From Aureimonas sp. Leaf427 (GTDB lineage: Bacteria > Pseudomonadota > Alphaproteobacteria > Rhizobiales > Rhizobiaceae), in assembly GCF_001425485.1 (NCBI RefSeq), contig NZ_LMQW01000001.1:568150-632149 (forward strand): a stretch of DNA of 64,000 bases, written 5' to 3'. Positions within the stretch are counted from its first letter, which is position 1, and each line of letters starts with the position of its first letter. Position numbers and translations under genes: made by a program. Below the pieces are notes generated by a model that saw only the letters and a list, made by a program, of their open reading frames with translations, was not told where the DNA came from and did no database searches. Positions 34,984 through 44,103 of the stretch are shown in pieces.

Positions 34984-35826
34984 TCACCCGCGCTTGCGGT
35001 TGATCAGCCCGCGCGAGGGATCGTAGGCGAGGATCGCGCCGCCGAGAAACAGCACCGTGCACCCGAGAACGACGGCGAGCGCGGTGAGGTTCATCTGCCC
35101 GTAGAGGGCGAAGCGGATGAGCTCGACGGCATGGGTGAACGGGTTCACGAGGCAGATCTTGTAGAGAAGCGGCGAGGATTCCTGCACGCGCCAGAGCGGG
35201 TAGAGCGCGGAGGACGCGAAATACATCGGGAAGATCACGAAGTTCATGACACCCGCGAAGTTCTCCAGCTGCTGGATCAGCGAGGAGAGGAGCATGCCGA
35301 GCCCGCCGAGCATGAGGCCGGAGAGAACCAGCGCCGGCAGGACGAAGAGATAGCCCATGACCGGCGGCTTCACGTCCCAGAACCAGGCGATCGCGAAGAA
35401 GACGTAAACCTGCACGATCGACACCGCGACGCCCGCCGCAAGCTTCGAGACGATCAGGAACCAGCGCGGCATGGGGCTGACGAGCAGCGTCTTCATCGAG
35501 CCCGTCTCCCGGTCGTAGACCATGGAGAGCGAGGACTGCATGCCGTTGAAGAGCTGGATCATGCCGATCAGCCCCGGCGTGATGTAGACCTCGTAGAGAA
35601 TGTAGGTCTGATAGGGCGGCACGATCGAGACGCCGAGCACCTGCCGGAAGCCCGCCGCGAAGATAAAGAGCCAGAGGAGCGGGCGCACCAGAGCCGAGAC
35701 GAAGCGCTCCCGCTGGTGCAGGAAGCGCAACGCCTCGCGCCAGACGATGCCGGAAAAGCAGATCGCATATTGGCGGAGGGTGAAACCCTCGCGCGGATAA
35801 GGACCGCGTGTCGTGACGGCGCTCAT
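34984..35826 (-). CDS. quinoprotein-associated ABC transporter permease
   Basis: A 280-residue ABC-2-type permease with about six TM segments; IILFEVYITPGLIGM-like and MVYDRETGSMKTLLVSPMPRWFLIVSKL segments are typical of exporters. It matches the permease family found with PQQ-dependent alcohol dehydrogenases. It overlaps the ATPase gene by 4 bp. The cargo of this exporter is unknown. Confidence 0.85.
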   Translation of the reverse strand: MSAVTTRGPYPREGFTLRQYAICFSGIVWREALRFLHQRERFVSALVRPLLWLFIFAAGFRQVLGVSIVPPYQTYILYEVYITPGLIGMIQLFNGMQSSLSMVYDRETGSMKTLLVSPMPRWFLIVSKLAAGVAVSIVQVYVFFAIAWFWDVKPPVMGYLFVLPALVLSGLMLGGLGMLLSSLIQQLENFAGVMNFVIFPMYFASSALYPLWRVQESSPLLYKICLVNPFTHAVELIRFALYGQMNLTALAVVLGCTVLFLGGAILAYDPSRGLINRKRG

Positions 35827-36644
35827 GGATGCAGCTCCCCCTCCGAAACGTGGGGCGGCTCGCGCATCAGGCCCGTCAGCGAGGCGAAGGCGTCGCGGAT
35901 CGAGACGGCGTCCTGCCGCTCCACGATCTCCGGCACCGAGCCTTCGGCGAGCACGCGGCCCTTGTGGAGCACGACGACCCGGTCGCCCTCCTCGATCTCG
36001 TCGATGAGATGCGTCGCCCAGAGAACGCTGACGCCCTCCTGGGCGACGAGCCGGCGCACCTCCGCCACGATCTCGGCGCGCGAGCCGATGTCGAGGCCGA
36101 CGGTCGGCTCGTCGAGGAGGATGAGGCGGGGGGCGTGCATGAAGGCGCGCACGATCTCGACGCGCCGAAGCTGGCCGCCGGAGAGATGGCGCGCCTTCTC
36201 GCCCAGCCGGTCGAAAAGGTCGCTGCCGCCGAGGATCTCGGCGGTGCGGCGCTTGGCGTCCGCCCGGGAGAGGCCGTGCAGCGAGGCGTGATAGGCGAGA
36301 TTCTGCCGGATGGAGAGGTCGAGATCGAGGGTTCGCGCCTGGAACACGACGCCGAGCCGCCGCAGCGCCTCGCCCGGCGCCTCCGACAGGGACCGACCGA
36401 GGATGCGGATCTCGCCCTCGCGCGTGTCGAAGAGCCGGGTGATCAGCGAGAAGAGCGTGGACTTGCCCGCCCCGTTCGGCCCGAGCAGCGCGGTGAAGGA
36501 GCCCTGCGGCACCGTGAAGGACACGTCACTCAGCGCCCGGCGCGCGCCGTAGGCATGCCCGACATGGGACACGTCGAGCGCCGGAACACCGGCGCCCGAC
36601 AGGTCCGGCCTCTCGCCGGTCCCGATCAATCTCGCATCATCCAA
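35823..36644 (-). CDS. quinoprotein-associated ABC transporter ATP-binding protein
   Basis: A 273-residue ATPase. Walker A is GPNGAGKST, the Q-loop region LGVVFQARTLD, the signature LSGGQLRRVEIVRAF, Walker B LILLDEPTVGLDIG and the switch LWATHLIDEIEEGD. It energises the adjacent ABC-2 permease. Its partners in PQQ-dependent alcohol oxidation gene sets include the beta-propeller and binding protein nearby. Confidence 0.88.
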   Translation of the reverse strand: MDDARLIGTGERPDLSGAGVPALDVSHVGHAYGARRALSDVSFTVPQGSFTALLGPNGAGKSTLFSLITRLFDTREGEIRILGRSLSEAPGEALRRLGVVFQARTLDLDLSIRQNLAYHASLHGLSRADAKRRTAEILGGSDLFDRLGEKARHLSGGQLRRVEIVRAFMHAPRLILLDEPTVGLDIGSRAEIVAEVRRLVAQEGVSVLWATHLIDEIEEGDRVVVLHKGRVLAEGSVPEIVERQDAVSIRDAFASLTGLMREPPHVSEGELHP

Positions 36645-36680
36645 ACGAAGCCCCTCCCGAAGGCTCCGGACGGCAAGACT

Positions 36681-37304
36681 TCATGGCACGACCGTGATCG
36701 TGCCCTTCATGTCCTGCGCGCCCTCCAGGCCCTCGATATACCATGTGAAATTACCGGGGCGAACGGTGTTGAACTGGATCTGGATCGTGCCCTTGGCATC
36801 GTATTCGAGCCAGGCCGGCGGGCCCGCCATGTGGAGTTCGAGATCGCTGATGACGATCTGGTTGAACCAGACGTTGCGGAAAAACTCGGGCGCGTGGAGC
36901 TTGTATTCCAGGCTGCCGGCCGAGGAGATCTTCCAGCGATAGGCCTGCCCCGCGCGCAGCACGAAATGCTTGCGGTTGACGGAGAAGTCCTTGTCGGCCG
37001 AGCCGAGCACGAGATCGGGAATGTCCTGGCTGGACTTCGACAGGTCGGGCAGGCCGAGCTGCTTGGCGTTCATCGCGCTGGCCGGCATGCCGGCCATGGG
37101 CGCTTCGGCGGGCGCCATGGGCGAGGCGCTCGTGTCGATCGGGGCCGCGGCGGCGCCGGTCTCGGCGGCGCCCGCGGCCGCATCGTCGTCGTCATCGTCG
37201 TCGTCCGCGGCCTGCGCGACGACGAGCGTCTTGGCGGCGGCGGAAGCCGCCACCGGCGCGAAGGCGAGGCTCGTCGCCATCAGCGACAACCAGAATGCTC
37301 TCAT
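36681..37304 (-). CDS. periplasmic cupredoxin-like protein with poly-Asp tract
   Basis: A 207-residue exported protein (signal MRAFWLSLMATSLAFAPVAASA). A run of eight Asp occurs at about residues 35-42, followed by an Ala/Pro/Met-rich linker (residues 43-75). The C-terminal 110 residues look like a cupredoxin-type beta sandwich: YRWKISSAGSLEYKLHAPEFFRNVWFNQIVI and VRPGNFTWYIEGLEGAQDMKGTITVV. No complete blue-copper ligand set is seen. The acidic run could bind calcium or lanthanides. It lies between the ABC ATPase and beta-propeller genes. Confidence 0.7.
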   Translation of the reverse strand: MRAFWLSLMATSLAFAPVAASAAAKTLVVAQAADDDDDDDDAAAGAAETGAAAAPIDTSASPMAPAEAPMAGMPASAMNAKQLGLPDLSKSSQDIPDLVLGSADKDFSVNRKHFVLRAGQAYRWKISSAGSLEYKLHAPEFFRNVWFNQIVISDLELHMAGPPAWLEYDAKGTIQIQFNTVRPGNFTWYIEGLEGAQDMKGTITVVP

Positions 37305-37397
37305 GTCCTGTCCTCCCGAATGCTGTCTTGGCGGCGAAGCGGGGCCTCCACCCCGTCCCGCCCGGCCGGATCGGCCATTTTTTCTGTTCGTGCCCCG

Positions 37398-38378
37398 TCA
37401 GCCCGCCGGAACGTCCGCCACCGCGACGCCCCAGGGCTGCTGCCCCACCTGCACCGACTTGATCACCTCGTCGTCGGCGACGTCGACGATCGAGATGTCG
37501 TTGGAAATGCCGTTGGTGGAGAAGAGGTGCTTGCCGTCCGGCGAGAAGGCGAGCTGCCAGACGCGCTGGCCGACGAGGAGATAGTCGAGCACCTCGAACG
37601 TCTTGCCGTCCACGACCGCGACGCGGTTGGCGGGCCCGAGCGCAACATAGGCCTTCGAGCCGTCCGGCGTCAGCCGCACGCCGACCGGCTGGATCGTCTC
37701 GGAGGAGAGGCCGGGAATCTCGAAGGTGATCTTGTGCTTGATCTCCTTGGTCGCGTTGTCGATCACGCTGACCGTTCCGCCGATCTCGGCGGAGACCCAG
37801 ATCTCGGAGGCGTCCTTCTTGTATTCGGCAAAGCGCGGGCGCGAATCGACCAGGACGTTGGCGACGATCTGCTGGCTCTCCTTGTCGATGAAGTGAGCCA
37901 TGTTCGTCGTCTCCGACGTGTTCACGATCGTGTTGCCGTCCGGCGAGATGCCCATGCCCTCCGGCTCCACGCCGACCGGGATCTCCACGACGCGCGCGCC
38001 GCTTTCCAGATCGATGACGGTGACGAGATTGTCGTCCTCGTTGGCGACGTACATGCGCGTGCCGTCGGGCGAGACGACCATCAGCTCGGGGTCGGGCCCG
38101 GAGGGAAGCGTGCCGATCTTCTCGTAGGTCTTGGTGTCGTAGACCTCGATCGTGTCGTCGTCGCTGGCGCAGACATAGACCTTCGTGCCGTCCGGGCTCG
38201 TCACGATGCCGCGCGGGCGCTGGCCGGCCTTGATCGTGTGGATGATCTCGAAGCTCTCGCCGTCGAGAACCGTGACGTCGTTGCCCTTCTCGTTGGAGAC
38301 GAAGATCTTGTAGGCGAAGGCGGGGCCCGCCGACATCAGGACGGTGCCGGCCAGGGCCGCTGCGATCAGGTTCCTCAT
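37398..38378 (-). CDS. PQQ-catabolism-associated YVTN beta-propeller protein
   Basis: A 326-residue periplasmic protein with signal peptide MRNLIAAALAGTVLMSAGPAFAY and about seven YVTN-type blades (KIFVSNEKGNDVTVLD, KVYVCASDDDTIEVYD, RMYVANEDDNLVTVID and so on). It matches the beta-propeller family that co-occurs with PQQ-dependent alcohol dehydrogenases. The role is unknown but probably protein-protein scaffolding or cofactor handling. Start chosen by signal peptide. Confidence 0.88.
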   Translation of the reverse strand: MRNLIAAALAGTVLMSAGPAFAYKIFVSNEKGNDVTVLDGESFEIIHTIKAGQRPRGIVTSPDGTKVYVCASDDDTIEVYDTKTYEKIGTLPSGPDPELMVVSPDGTRMYVANEDDNLVTVIDLESGARVVEIPVGVEPEGMGISPDGNTIVNTSETTNMAHFIDKESQQIVANVLVDSRPRFAEYKKDASEIWVSAEIGGTVSVIDNATKEIKHKITFEIPGLSSETIQPVGVRLTPDGSKAYVALGPANRVAVVDGKTFEVLDYLLVGQRVWQLAFSPDGKHLFSTNGISNDISIVDVADDEVIKSVQVGQQPWGVAVADVPAG

Positions 38379-38497
38379 GCATCCTCCCGGGTCGGAGAGG
38401 CCGATGCGGCCCCTCCTCCTCATTCTTCCTGTCGTCCCCGCCCGCCTCCCAGCGAACGGGGATCTCTGCCCTCGGGCTCCGAAGAGGAGCCTTCGTC

Positions 38498-38761
38498 TTA
38501 CTCGTCGCTGGTCAGGACGGTGATCTTGAAGTCGCCGTTCAGCTTGATGTCGTACTGGCCGATCTCGCACTGGGCGTCGTCGATCTCGTAGAGATTGGCG
38601 CTCTCCTTCTCGATCTCCTCGGCCTTGCAGCCGATCTTGGCGATCTCGGCGGAAACCTTCGCGGCTTCCTCGGGCGATGCGGCGATCTCCTCCTTGGCGA
38701 AGGCGGCGCCGGCGCCCATGGAGAGAGCGAGAACGAAAGCGAGGGCGGACTGTCGGATCAT
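38498..38761 (-). CDS. small secreted PepSY-like protein
   Basis: An 87-residue exported protein (signal MIRQSALAFVLALSMGAGAAFA). The mature domain IAKIGCKAEEIEKESANLYEIDDAQCEIGQYDIKLNGDFKITVL looks like a single PepSY-type unit with two cysteines. It is located 119 bp upstream of the beta-propeller on the same strand. It may be a small regulator or carrier of the xox-associated system; no precise function. Confidence 0.65.
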   Translation of the reverse strand: MIRQSALAFVLALSMGAGAAFAKEEIAASPEEAAKVSAEIAKIGCKAEEIEKESANLYEIDDAQCEIGQYDIKLNGDFKITVLTSDE

Positions 38762-39075
38762 GATGCTGCTCCGTAAAAAGGCGGCCTTCGCAAACGAGAC
38801 CGCTCGATAGTTAGCCGACCAATTCGGCAGTGCAGCAATGCCCGTCCATTCGATTCGAAGCTAGTGCGAAGGCGAAAAAGGGGCCCGGCGAAGGGCCGGC
38901 CTCGATGCGTTGGGAGCGATCGAAGCCGGCCGCTATGCCTCGGAGAAGCGGCCGGGCGCCGGCCCGTCTTGGGAACCGGGCGGCGCCGCGGGCCGTCCTC
39001 GTCTCTATGGCTATCCCGCCCCGCGCGCCCCCGCCATGGGAGAACTTCCCGTCCTCCCATCGGGCGGCGAAGCGC

Positions 39076-39705
39076 TCAGAGATCGCCCCGGTCGATCAGC
39101 CGCCCGCCTCGCGTCTCCACCGCGAAGCGGATGAGATCGGAGGTGCGCTCCACGCCGAGCTTCTCCTTGATGCGGGTCGACGTGTTGGCGATCGTCTTGT
39201 AGGCGACGCCGAGCCCCTCCGCGATGTCGGAGAGGCTCTGCCCCTCGCCCAGCATGTGGAGGATCTCCAGCTCGCGCGTCGAGAGCTTGCGGGCCGGCGT
39301 CGGCGCCTCCGCGCTGGAGCCTTGCGTGTCGGCGTCCACATGCGCCTCGCCGTTCATCGCCTTGCGGATGGCCAGAATCAGCTCGTCGGAGGGCGCGCTC
39401 TTCGAGACGTAGCCGAGCGCCCCCGCCCGCTGCGCCGAATGGGCGTAGACGAGGTCGGAATACATGGAGAAGACGACGATCCGGGCTTTCGGATCGTCCG
39501 CCCGCAGCCGCCGGATCACCTCCAGCCCGCTGCCGCCCTTGAGGTTGATGTCGAGCACGACGATGTCGGGCCGCATCTTGCGGAAGGCGTCCAGCGCCTC
39601 GAAGGGCGTCTCGGCCTCGTAGACCGCCTCGGCGGGCAGCGCGGCGAGGAGCCGGCGCACGCCCTCGCGCACGATCACATGGTCGTCCACCACGAGCACT
39701 CTCAT
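39076..39705 (-). CDS. NarL/FixJ-type response regulator
   Basis: A 209-residue regulator: REC domain (LVVDDHVIVREGV, phospho-Asp in VVLDINLKGGSG, K in VSKSAPSDE) and LuxR HTH (LSTRELEILHMLGEGQSLSDIAEGLGVAYKTIANTSTRIKEKLGV). Start at MRVLVVDD; its start overlaps the upstream kinase by 4 bp. It probably controls the adjacent quinoprotein-associated genes and possibly xoxF. Confidence 0.92.
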   Translation of the reverse strand: MRVLVVDDHVIVREGVRRLLAALPAEAVYEAETPFEALDAFRKMRPDIVVLDINLKGGSGLEVIRRLRADDPKARIVVFSMYSDLVYAHSAQRAGALGYVSKSAPSDELILAIRKAMNGEAHVDADTQGSSAEAPTPARKLSTRELEILHMLGEGQSLSDIAEGLGVAYKTIANTSTRIKEKLGVERTSDLIRFAVETRGGRLIDRGDL

Positions 39706-41048
39706 TCGGCGGCCTCCCGAGCCCGATCGGTCGTTCGCGGCAGCTCGCCGAAGAGGCTGACGCCCGCGGGAAGCCCGACCTCCGCGACCGAGAACCGCCC
39801 GCCCAGCCCCTCCACGCGCTCGCGCATGCCGAGCAGCCCGTAGCCGCTCCGCTCGCCCTCCGGCCGCTGGAAACCGCCGCCGTCGTCGGTGACGCGAAAG
39901 GTGACCGCGTCCGCCGTCTCGGCGACGCGGATCGTCACATGGCGCGGCCGTCCGTGGCGCAGCGCGTTGTTCACGCCCTCGCGCACGGCGCGCACGATCA
40001 GCGCCTCGACGACCGGCCCCGGATCGCAGTCGTCCACCTGCAGCGCGAAGTCGATGGCGGGATGGCGGGAGCGCGCGGCCTCCACCAGATGGTCCAGCGT
40101 CTCGACGAGGCCGAGGCCGGGCAGGATGCCGGGCCGAAGCTGCCCGAGAATGCGCCGCACCTGAAGCCGCGCATGGCCCGCCGCCTGCCGGATCGCCTCC
40201 GTGCGCTCGACGATCTCGGCCGGCTCGCCCCCCGCCTCGACGAGCCGCTTGACGCTGGCGGCATCGACGTCGACGGCGAAGAGGAACGGCCCGACATCGT
40301 CGTGGAGATCGCGCGCCAGCTCCGCCCGCTCCTCGTCGGCGAGGCGCGACAGCTGCTCGGCCAGCCGCTGACGGTCGCGGGCCAGTCCCTCCAACCGCTC
40401 GGCCATGGCGTTCACGCCGCGCGCCAGCCGCGCCACTTCCGGCGTGCCGGAGACGGGAACCCGCGTTCGCGTGTCGCCGGAGCCGATGCGGTGGAAGGCG
40501 CTGGACAAGGCGCCGAGCGGGCGAAGCGCGCGATCGACGACGAGAAGGCCGAGGCCCGCCGTGATCAGCGCGAAGAGAAGGAGAAGCGCCAGGTCGAGCG
40601 CGAGGCCGCTCCAGATTTCGGCGATCTCGTTGGCCGGCATCACGACGACCATGGCCGCGACGATGGGCGCGGCGCGCGGCGACATGGGCAGGATCGTCGT
40701 GTCCTGCGCCGGCGCGAGCAGCCGTTCCAGGAAGGCCGGGGCGCGGGTGCCGGGCTCGGCCAGGGCGGACTGCATGCGCACCTGCCCGAAGGCGTCGATC
40801 ATGAGGATGCGCACATGCCGGTCGCCGTTGAAGGTCGAGACCAGCGAGGCGATGTCGGCGGAGACGTTGGAGGAGGCCGGCAGCGCCGCGATCAGCCGCG
40901 TCACGGCGTTCACCGCGACGCCCCGCGCCGCGCCGAGCTCGGCCTCCACCTCGTCCCTGGCCTTCCAGTAGCCGAGCGCGGCGCCGAGAACGAGCACCGC
41001 GACCATGGCGCCGGCGAGCGTCGCGGCGAGCCTTCCGAACAGGGACAA
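39702..41048 (-). CDS. NarL-family sensor histidine kinase
   Basis: A 448-residue kinase with TM helices at about 8-28 and 165-185 around a periplasmic sensor of about 135 residues, a HAMP segment (RALRPLGALSSAFHRIGSGDTRTRV), a HisKA_3 domain with the phosphoacceptor His in LARDLHDDVGPFLFAV, and a HATPase (VREGVNNALRHGRP, DDGGGF, GYGLLGMRERVEGLGG). It is paired by a 4-bp overlap with the response regulator. The periplasmic domain suggests sensing of methanol-oxidation state or a metal. Confidence 0.92.
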   Translation of the reverse strand: MSLFGRLAATLAGAMVAVLVLGAALGYWKARDEVEAELGAARGVAVNAVTRLIAALPASSNVSADIASLVSTFNGDRHVRILMIDAFGQVRMQSALAEPGTRAPAFLERLLAPAQDTTILPMSPRAAPIVAAMVVVMPANEIAEIWSGLALDLALLLLFALITAGLGLLVVDRALRPLGALSSAFHRIGSGDTRTRVPVSGTPEVARLARGVNAMAERLEGLARDRQRLAEQLSRLADEERAELARDLHDDVGPFLFAVDVDAASVKRLVEAGGEPAEIVERTEAIRQAAGHARLQVRRILGQLRPGILPGLGLVETLDHLVEAARSRHPAIDFALQVDDCDPGPVVEALIVRAVREGVNNALRHGRPRHVTIRVAETADAVTFRVTDDGGGFQRPEGERSGYGLLGMRERVEGLGGRFSVAEVGLPAGVSLFGELPRTTDRAREAAE

Positions 41049-41102
41049 GAGACGCTTCGCCTTCCGTGAGGCCGGTGGTTGGAGCCGGTGGCTGGAGCCC
41101 GG

Positions 41103-42359
41103 CTAGAACGCGCAGCGCGTCTCCGGCCGGTCGGTGCCCAGCGTATCCAATTCGGACGCCTGGTGCAAAAAGCCCTCCTGCGGCGAGGCTGAGACGACGG
41201 AGGTCTCGTCGCCGAGAAGCACGGGCTGACGCAGCTGCCAGTTCCAGTCGCGGAAGGTCAGGCGCTGGCCCTTGAAGGCAGCGACCGTGAAGTCCTTGCC
41301 CTTGATGAAGGCGTCGATGGTGGCGGGATCGACCGACTGCGTGCGCGAGGCGGCCTCGCCGAGAATACGGATCGCGGTCCAGACCTGCATGTCCTTGGCC
41401 TGCATGCGCCGTCCCGAGGCCTTCTCGAAGCGGTTCTGGATCTGCGCCCCGCCCCATTGCTCGCTCGCCGGATGCCAGGAAGCCGGGATCAGCCCGGCCG
41501 TGCCGGCGACGGGGCGCGGCACCCAGGTGCGCCAGGGGATGTAGGAGCCGAAGACCTCGCTCTCGTCGGCGACGAGCACCACGTCGTGCTCCGGCAGCCC
41601 CTGCAGGAAGACCGGGATCTGCCGCTGCACGAGCGCCTGTCCCGAATCGGTGGCGCGCGCGCCGCCCTTGTCCTCGAAGATCCGCTCCTCCAGGATCGTT
41701 CCGCCGAACTTCTTGGCCGAGGCCTTCATCGCCTCGGCGAAGAGCTTGTCCTTGTCGTGGCTCCCGGTGATCAGCACCCAGTTCCGCCACTGCTTCCACA
41801 TGAGATACTGCGCCAGCCCGTCGGTCAGCATGGAGCGCGTCGGCGCCGTGTGCAGCATGTTCGCCCGGCAGTTCTCCTCGCGCAGGCTGTCGTCGGTCGC
41901 CCCCGCATTGAGAACGAGCGCCCCCGAGCCCTTCACCGCGTCGGCCACCTTCAGCGTGTCCTCGGCGGAGAGATCGGTCACGATGTAGTGCACGCCCTCG
42001 GCCGCCATCTTCTGCACGGCCGGCATCACGTCCTCGCCGGGTTTCAGCGTCGCGACGTCCAGCGCGAAGGACTGGCCCATGAAGGAGCCGGTCGTGTTGT
42101 TGTCCGCGATCGCCACATCGGCCCCGGCAATGCCGATATCAGCGGGCGGAATGTCGAGCACGGAGAGCGCCAGCGTGCGCTCGTAGGTGCGCAGGAAGCC
42201 GACCTTGACCACCGCCATCGCCTTGGCGCCCGGCGCCTTGGCGGCCGGAACGGCCGGCGTCGTCGGCGCGGCCGGCGCCGTCTGGGCGAAGGCGGGGCCG
42301 GATAGACAGGCGGCCAGAAGCGCGCCGGCGAGCGGTCCCGTGAGGCGGGTCAAGTTCAT
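41103..42359 (-). CDS. quinoprotein-associated ABC transporter substrate-binding-type protein
   Basis: A 418-residue periplasmic protein of the LivK-like binding fold, with signal MNLTRLTGPLAGALLAACLSGPAFAQ and a Pro/Ala linker. Motifs such as DNNTTGSFMGQSF, DSLREENCRANMLHTAPTRSMLTDGLAQYL and FGSYIPWRTWVPRP match the binding-protein family of PQQ-dependent alcohol dehydrogenase gene sets. It follows the kinase by 54 bp on the same strand as the ABC genes. Pairing with an exporter-type permease is puzzling. Confidence 0.88.
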   Translation of the reverse strand: MNLTRLTGPLAGALLAACLSGPAFAQTAPAAPTTPAVPAAKAPGAKAMAVVKVGFLRTYERTLALSVLDIPPADIGIAGADVAIADNNTTGSFMGQSFALDVATLKPGEDVMPAVQKMAAEGVHYIVTDLSAEDTLKVADAVKGSGALVLNAGATDDSLREENCRANMLHTAPTRSMLTDGLAQYLMWKQWRNWVLITGSHDKDKLFAEAMKASAKKFGGTILEERIFEDKGGARATDSGQALVQRQIPVFLQGLPEHDVVLVADESEVFGSYIPWRTWVPRPVAGTAGLIPASWHPASEQWGGAQIQNRFEKASGRRMQAKDMQVWTAIRILGEAASRTQSVDPATIDAFIKGKDFTVAAFKGQRLTFRDWNWQLRQPVLLGDETSVVSASPQEGFLHQASELDTLGTDRPETRCAF

Positions 42360-42493
42360 GGTGATCCTCCCGTTTCCGCTCCGTCCCGGGCAAGCCGGGC
42401 ATGCGGGCGGAATTCTCTTTATCCCCTCGGACGATAGCGCTAGAGCAGCGGTGGGCGCCGAGGACATCCATGCCGAGGAGGAACAAAATCCCC

Positions 42494-43015
42494 ATGCGAG
42501 TTCAAGGCGGAACTATTCCCGTTCTTTGCGCCGTCCTCTTCGCCTGGCCCGTCGCGGCCGCGGAGAAGACCGTCGCGGTCTTCGACTTCGAGCTGATCGA
42601 CACGAGCCTCGAAGGCGAGCTGAACGGCGTCGATCCCAGGCAGACCCAGCGCCTGACCCTGCTCGCGCCGAAGCTGCGCGCCGATATCGACGCCGAGCCG
42701 GAGCTCGGCCTCGTCGACACCGGCCCCGTCGCCGCCCGCGCCAAGGAGCAGGCGCTGCTCAAATGCGAGCGCTGCGCGATCGATCTCGGCCGGGATCTCG
42801 GCGCCGACATCGTCGTCACCGGCACGGTGCAGAAGGTCTCGAACCTCATCCTGAACATCAACGCCTACGGGCACGAGGTCGCGACCGGCAAGCTCGTGGC
42901 GCAGGGGAGCGCCGACATTCGCGGCAACAACGACGAGATGTGGGTGCGCGGCGTCGCCGCCCTCTGGCGCAACACGCTGAAGAAGCAGTTCCAGGCCGTC
43001 GAGGCCGCCCCGTGA
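42494..43015 (+). CDS. DUF2380 family secreted protein
   Basis: A 173-residue exported protein (signal MRVQGGTIPVLCAVLFAWPVAAA). The mature part (KTVAVFDFELIDTSLEGELNG...CERCAIDLGRDLGADIVVTGTVQKVSNLILNINAY) matches DUF2380 proteins linked to methylotrophy clusters. C-x2-C (CERC) could bind metal or form a disulfide. The GAGGAGG at 42475 favours the 42494 start over 42470. Its stop overlaps the next GTG start. Confidence 0.8.
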   Translation: MRVQGGTIPVLCAVLFAWPVAAAEKTVAVFDFELIDTSLEGELNGVDPRQTQRLTLLAPKLRADIDAEPELGLVDTGPVAARAKEQALLKCERCAIDLGRDLGADIVVTGTVQKVSNLILNINAYGHEVATGKLVAQGSADIRGNNDEMWVRGVAALWRNTLKKQFQAVEAAP

Positions 43016-44085
43016 GCGCCTTGCCGACCCCGAGTGGAACGACCGGCTTCCTCGCCAGCGTCACCGGGCCCGAGGAGGCCGGGATCGCGCTCGAGGGGGG
43101 CGCCGACATCATCGACCTGAAGGACCCCGCGAAGGGCGCCCTCGGCGCGGTGACGCCGGACGTGCTCCGGGCGACGCTCGACCTCGTCGCTGGCCGCCGC
43201 CCGGTTTCGGCCGTCGCGGGCGACCTGCCGATGGAGCCCGGTCTCGTCTGCGCCGCGGTCGCGGAGCGGCGGGCCGCCGCCCATGTGAAGATCGGCCTTT
43301 TTCCCGCCAGCGCCGAGGCGCGCCGCGCGGTCGTCGCCGCCCTGTCCGACGAGGCCGCGAAGACCTCGCTGATCGCCGTCCTCTTCGCGGATGGCGACCC
43401 CGACCTCTCGCTCCTCGCCGATCTCAAGGCCGCCGGCTTTTCCGGCGCCATGATCGACACGATGAACAAGGGCGCGGGCGGGCTGCTCAAGCACCTGCCG
43501 ACCCACGAGCTCGCCCGCTTCGTGGAATCCTGCCGCGCCTTCGGCCTGATGAGCGGGCTCGCCGGCTCGCTGGAGCCGCCGGACGTGCCGCGCCTGGCGG
43601 TGCTGAGGCCGGACTATCTCGGCTTTCGCGGCGCGCTGACGACCGGGCCCCGTTCCGGTCCGATCGACCTTGCCGCCGTCTCGGCCATGCGCGCGCTGAT
43701 CGACACGGAAGCCGGCCGCGGGATCGACATCAAGAGCGCTCCGACCGACCGCATCTTCGTCCGCGACATGGTCGTCGAGATGGAGATCGGCGCCTACGGC
43801 TTCGAGCGCGGCCGGCGCCAGAGCGTGCGCTTCACGGTAGAGGGGGACGTCGTGCGCGCCATCCGGCGCGACGATGCGATGGCGAGCATCTACTCCTACG
43901 ACATCATCATGGATGCGGTCCGCGATCTCGTCGCGCGCGGCCACACCGATCTCGTCGAGACGCTGGCGGAGGATCTGGCCGAGACGCTTCTGAAGGACCG
44001 GCGCCTGCGCCGCGTCACCGTGCGGGTAGAGAAGCTCGATCTCGGCCCCGGCGCCGTCGGCATCGAGGTCGTCCGCCCCGCCTGA
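43012..44085 (+). CDS. mfnB: fusion of MfnB-like (5-formylfuran-3-yl)methyl phosphate synthase and dihydroneopterin aldolase-like domain
   Basis: A 357-residue protein. Residues about 10-240 are a DUF556/MfnB TIM barrel: LASVTGPEEAGIALEGGADIIDLKDPAKGALGAV and GFSGAMIDTMNKGAGGLLKHL hold the catalytic lysines. Residues about 245-357 resemble FolB (DRIFVRDMVVEMEIGAYGFERGRRQSVRFTVEGD, then ETLAEDLAETLLKDRRLRRVTVRVEKL). MfnB makes the furan precursor of methanofuran from glyceraldehyde-3-phosphate. The FolB part suggests a pterin aldolase step for H4MPT. GTG start overlaps DUF2380 by 4 bp. Confidence 0.85.
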   Translation: MSALPTPSGTTGFLASVTGPEEAGIALEGGADIIDLKDPAKGALGAVTPDVLRATLDLVAGRRPVSAVAGDLPMEPGLVCAAVAERRAAAHVKIGLFPASAEARRAVVAALSDEAAKTSLIAVLFADGDPDLSLLADLKAAGFSGAMIDTMNKGAGGLLKHLPTHELARFVESCRAFGLMSGLAGSLEPPDVPRLAVLRPDYLGFRGALTTGPRSGPIDLAAVSAMRALIDTEAGRGIDIKSAPTDRIFVRDMVVEMEIGAYGFERGRRQSVRFTVEGDVVRAIRRDDAMASIYSYDIIMDAVRDLVARGHTDLVETLAEDLAETLLKDRRLRRVTVRVEKLDLGPGAVGIEVVRPA

Positions 44086-44103
44086 CGAAACCCCTCCAGC
44101 TTG

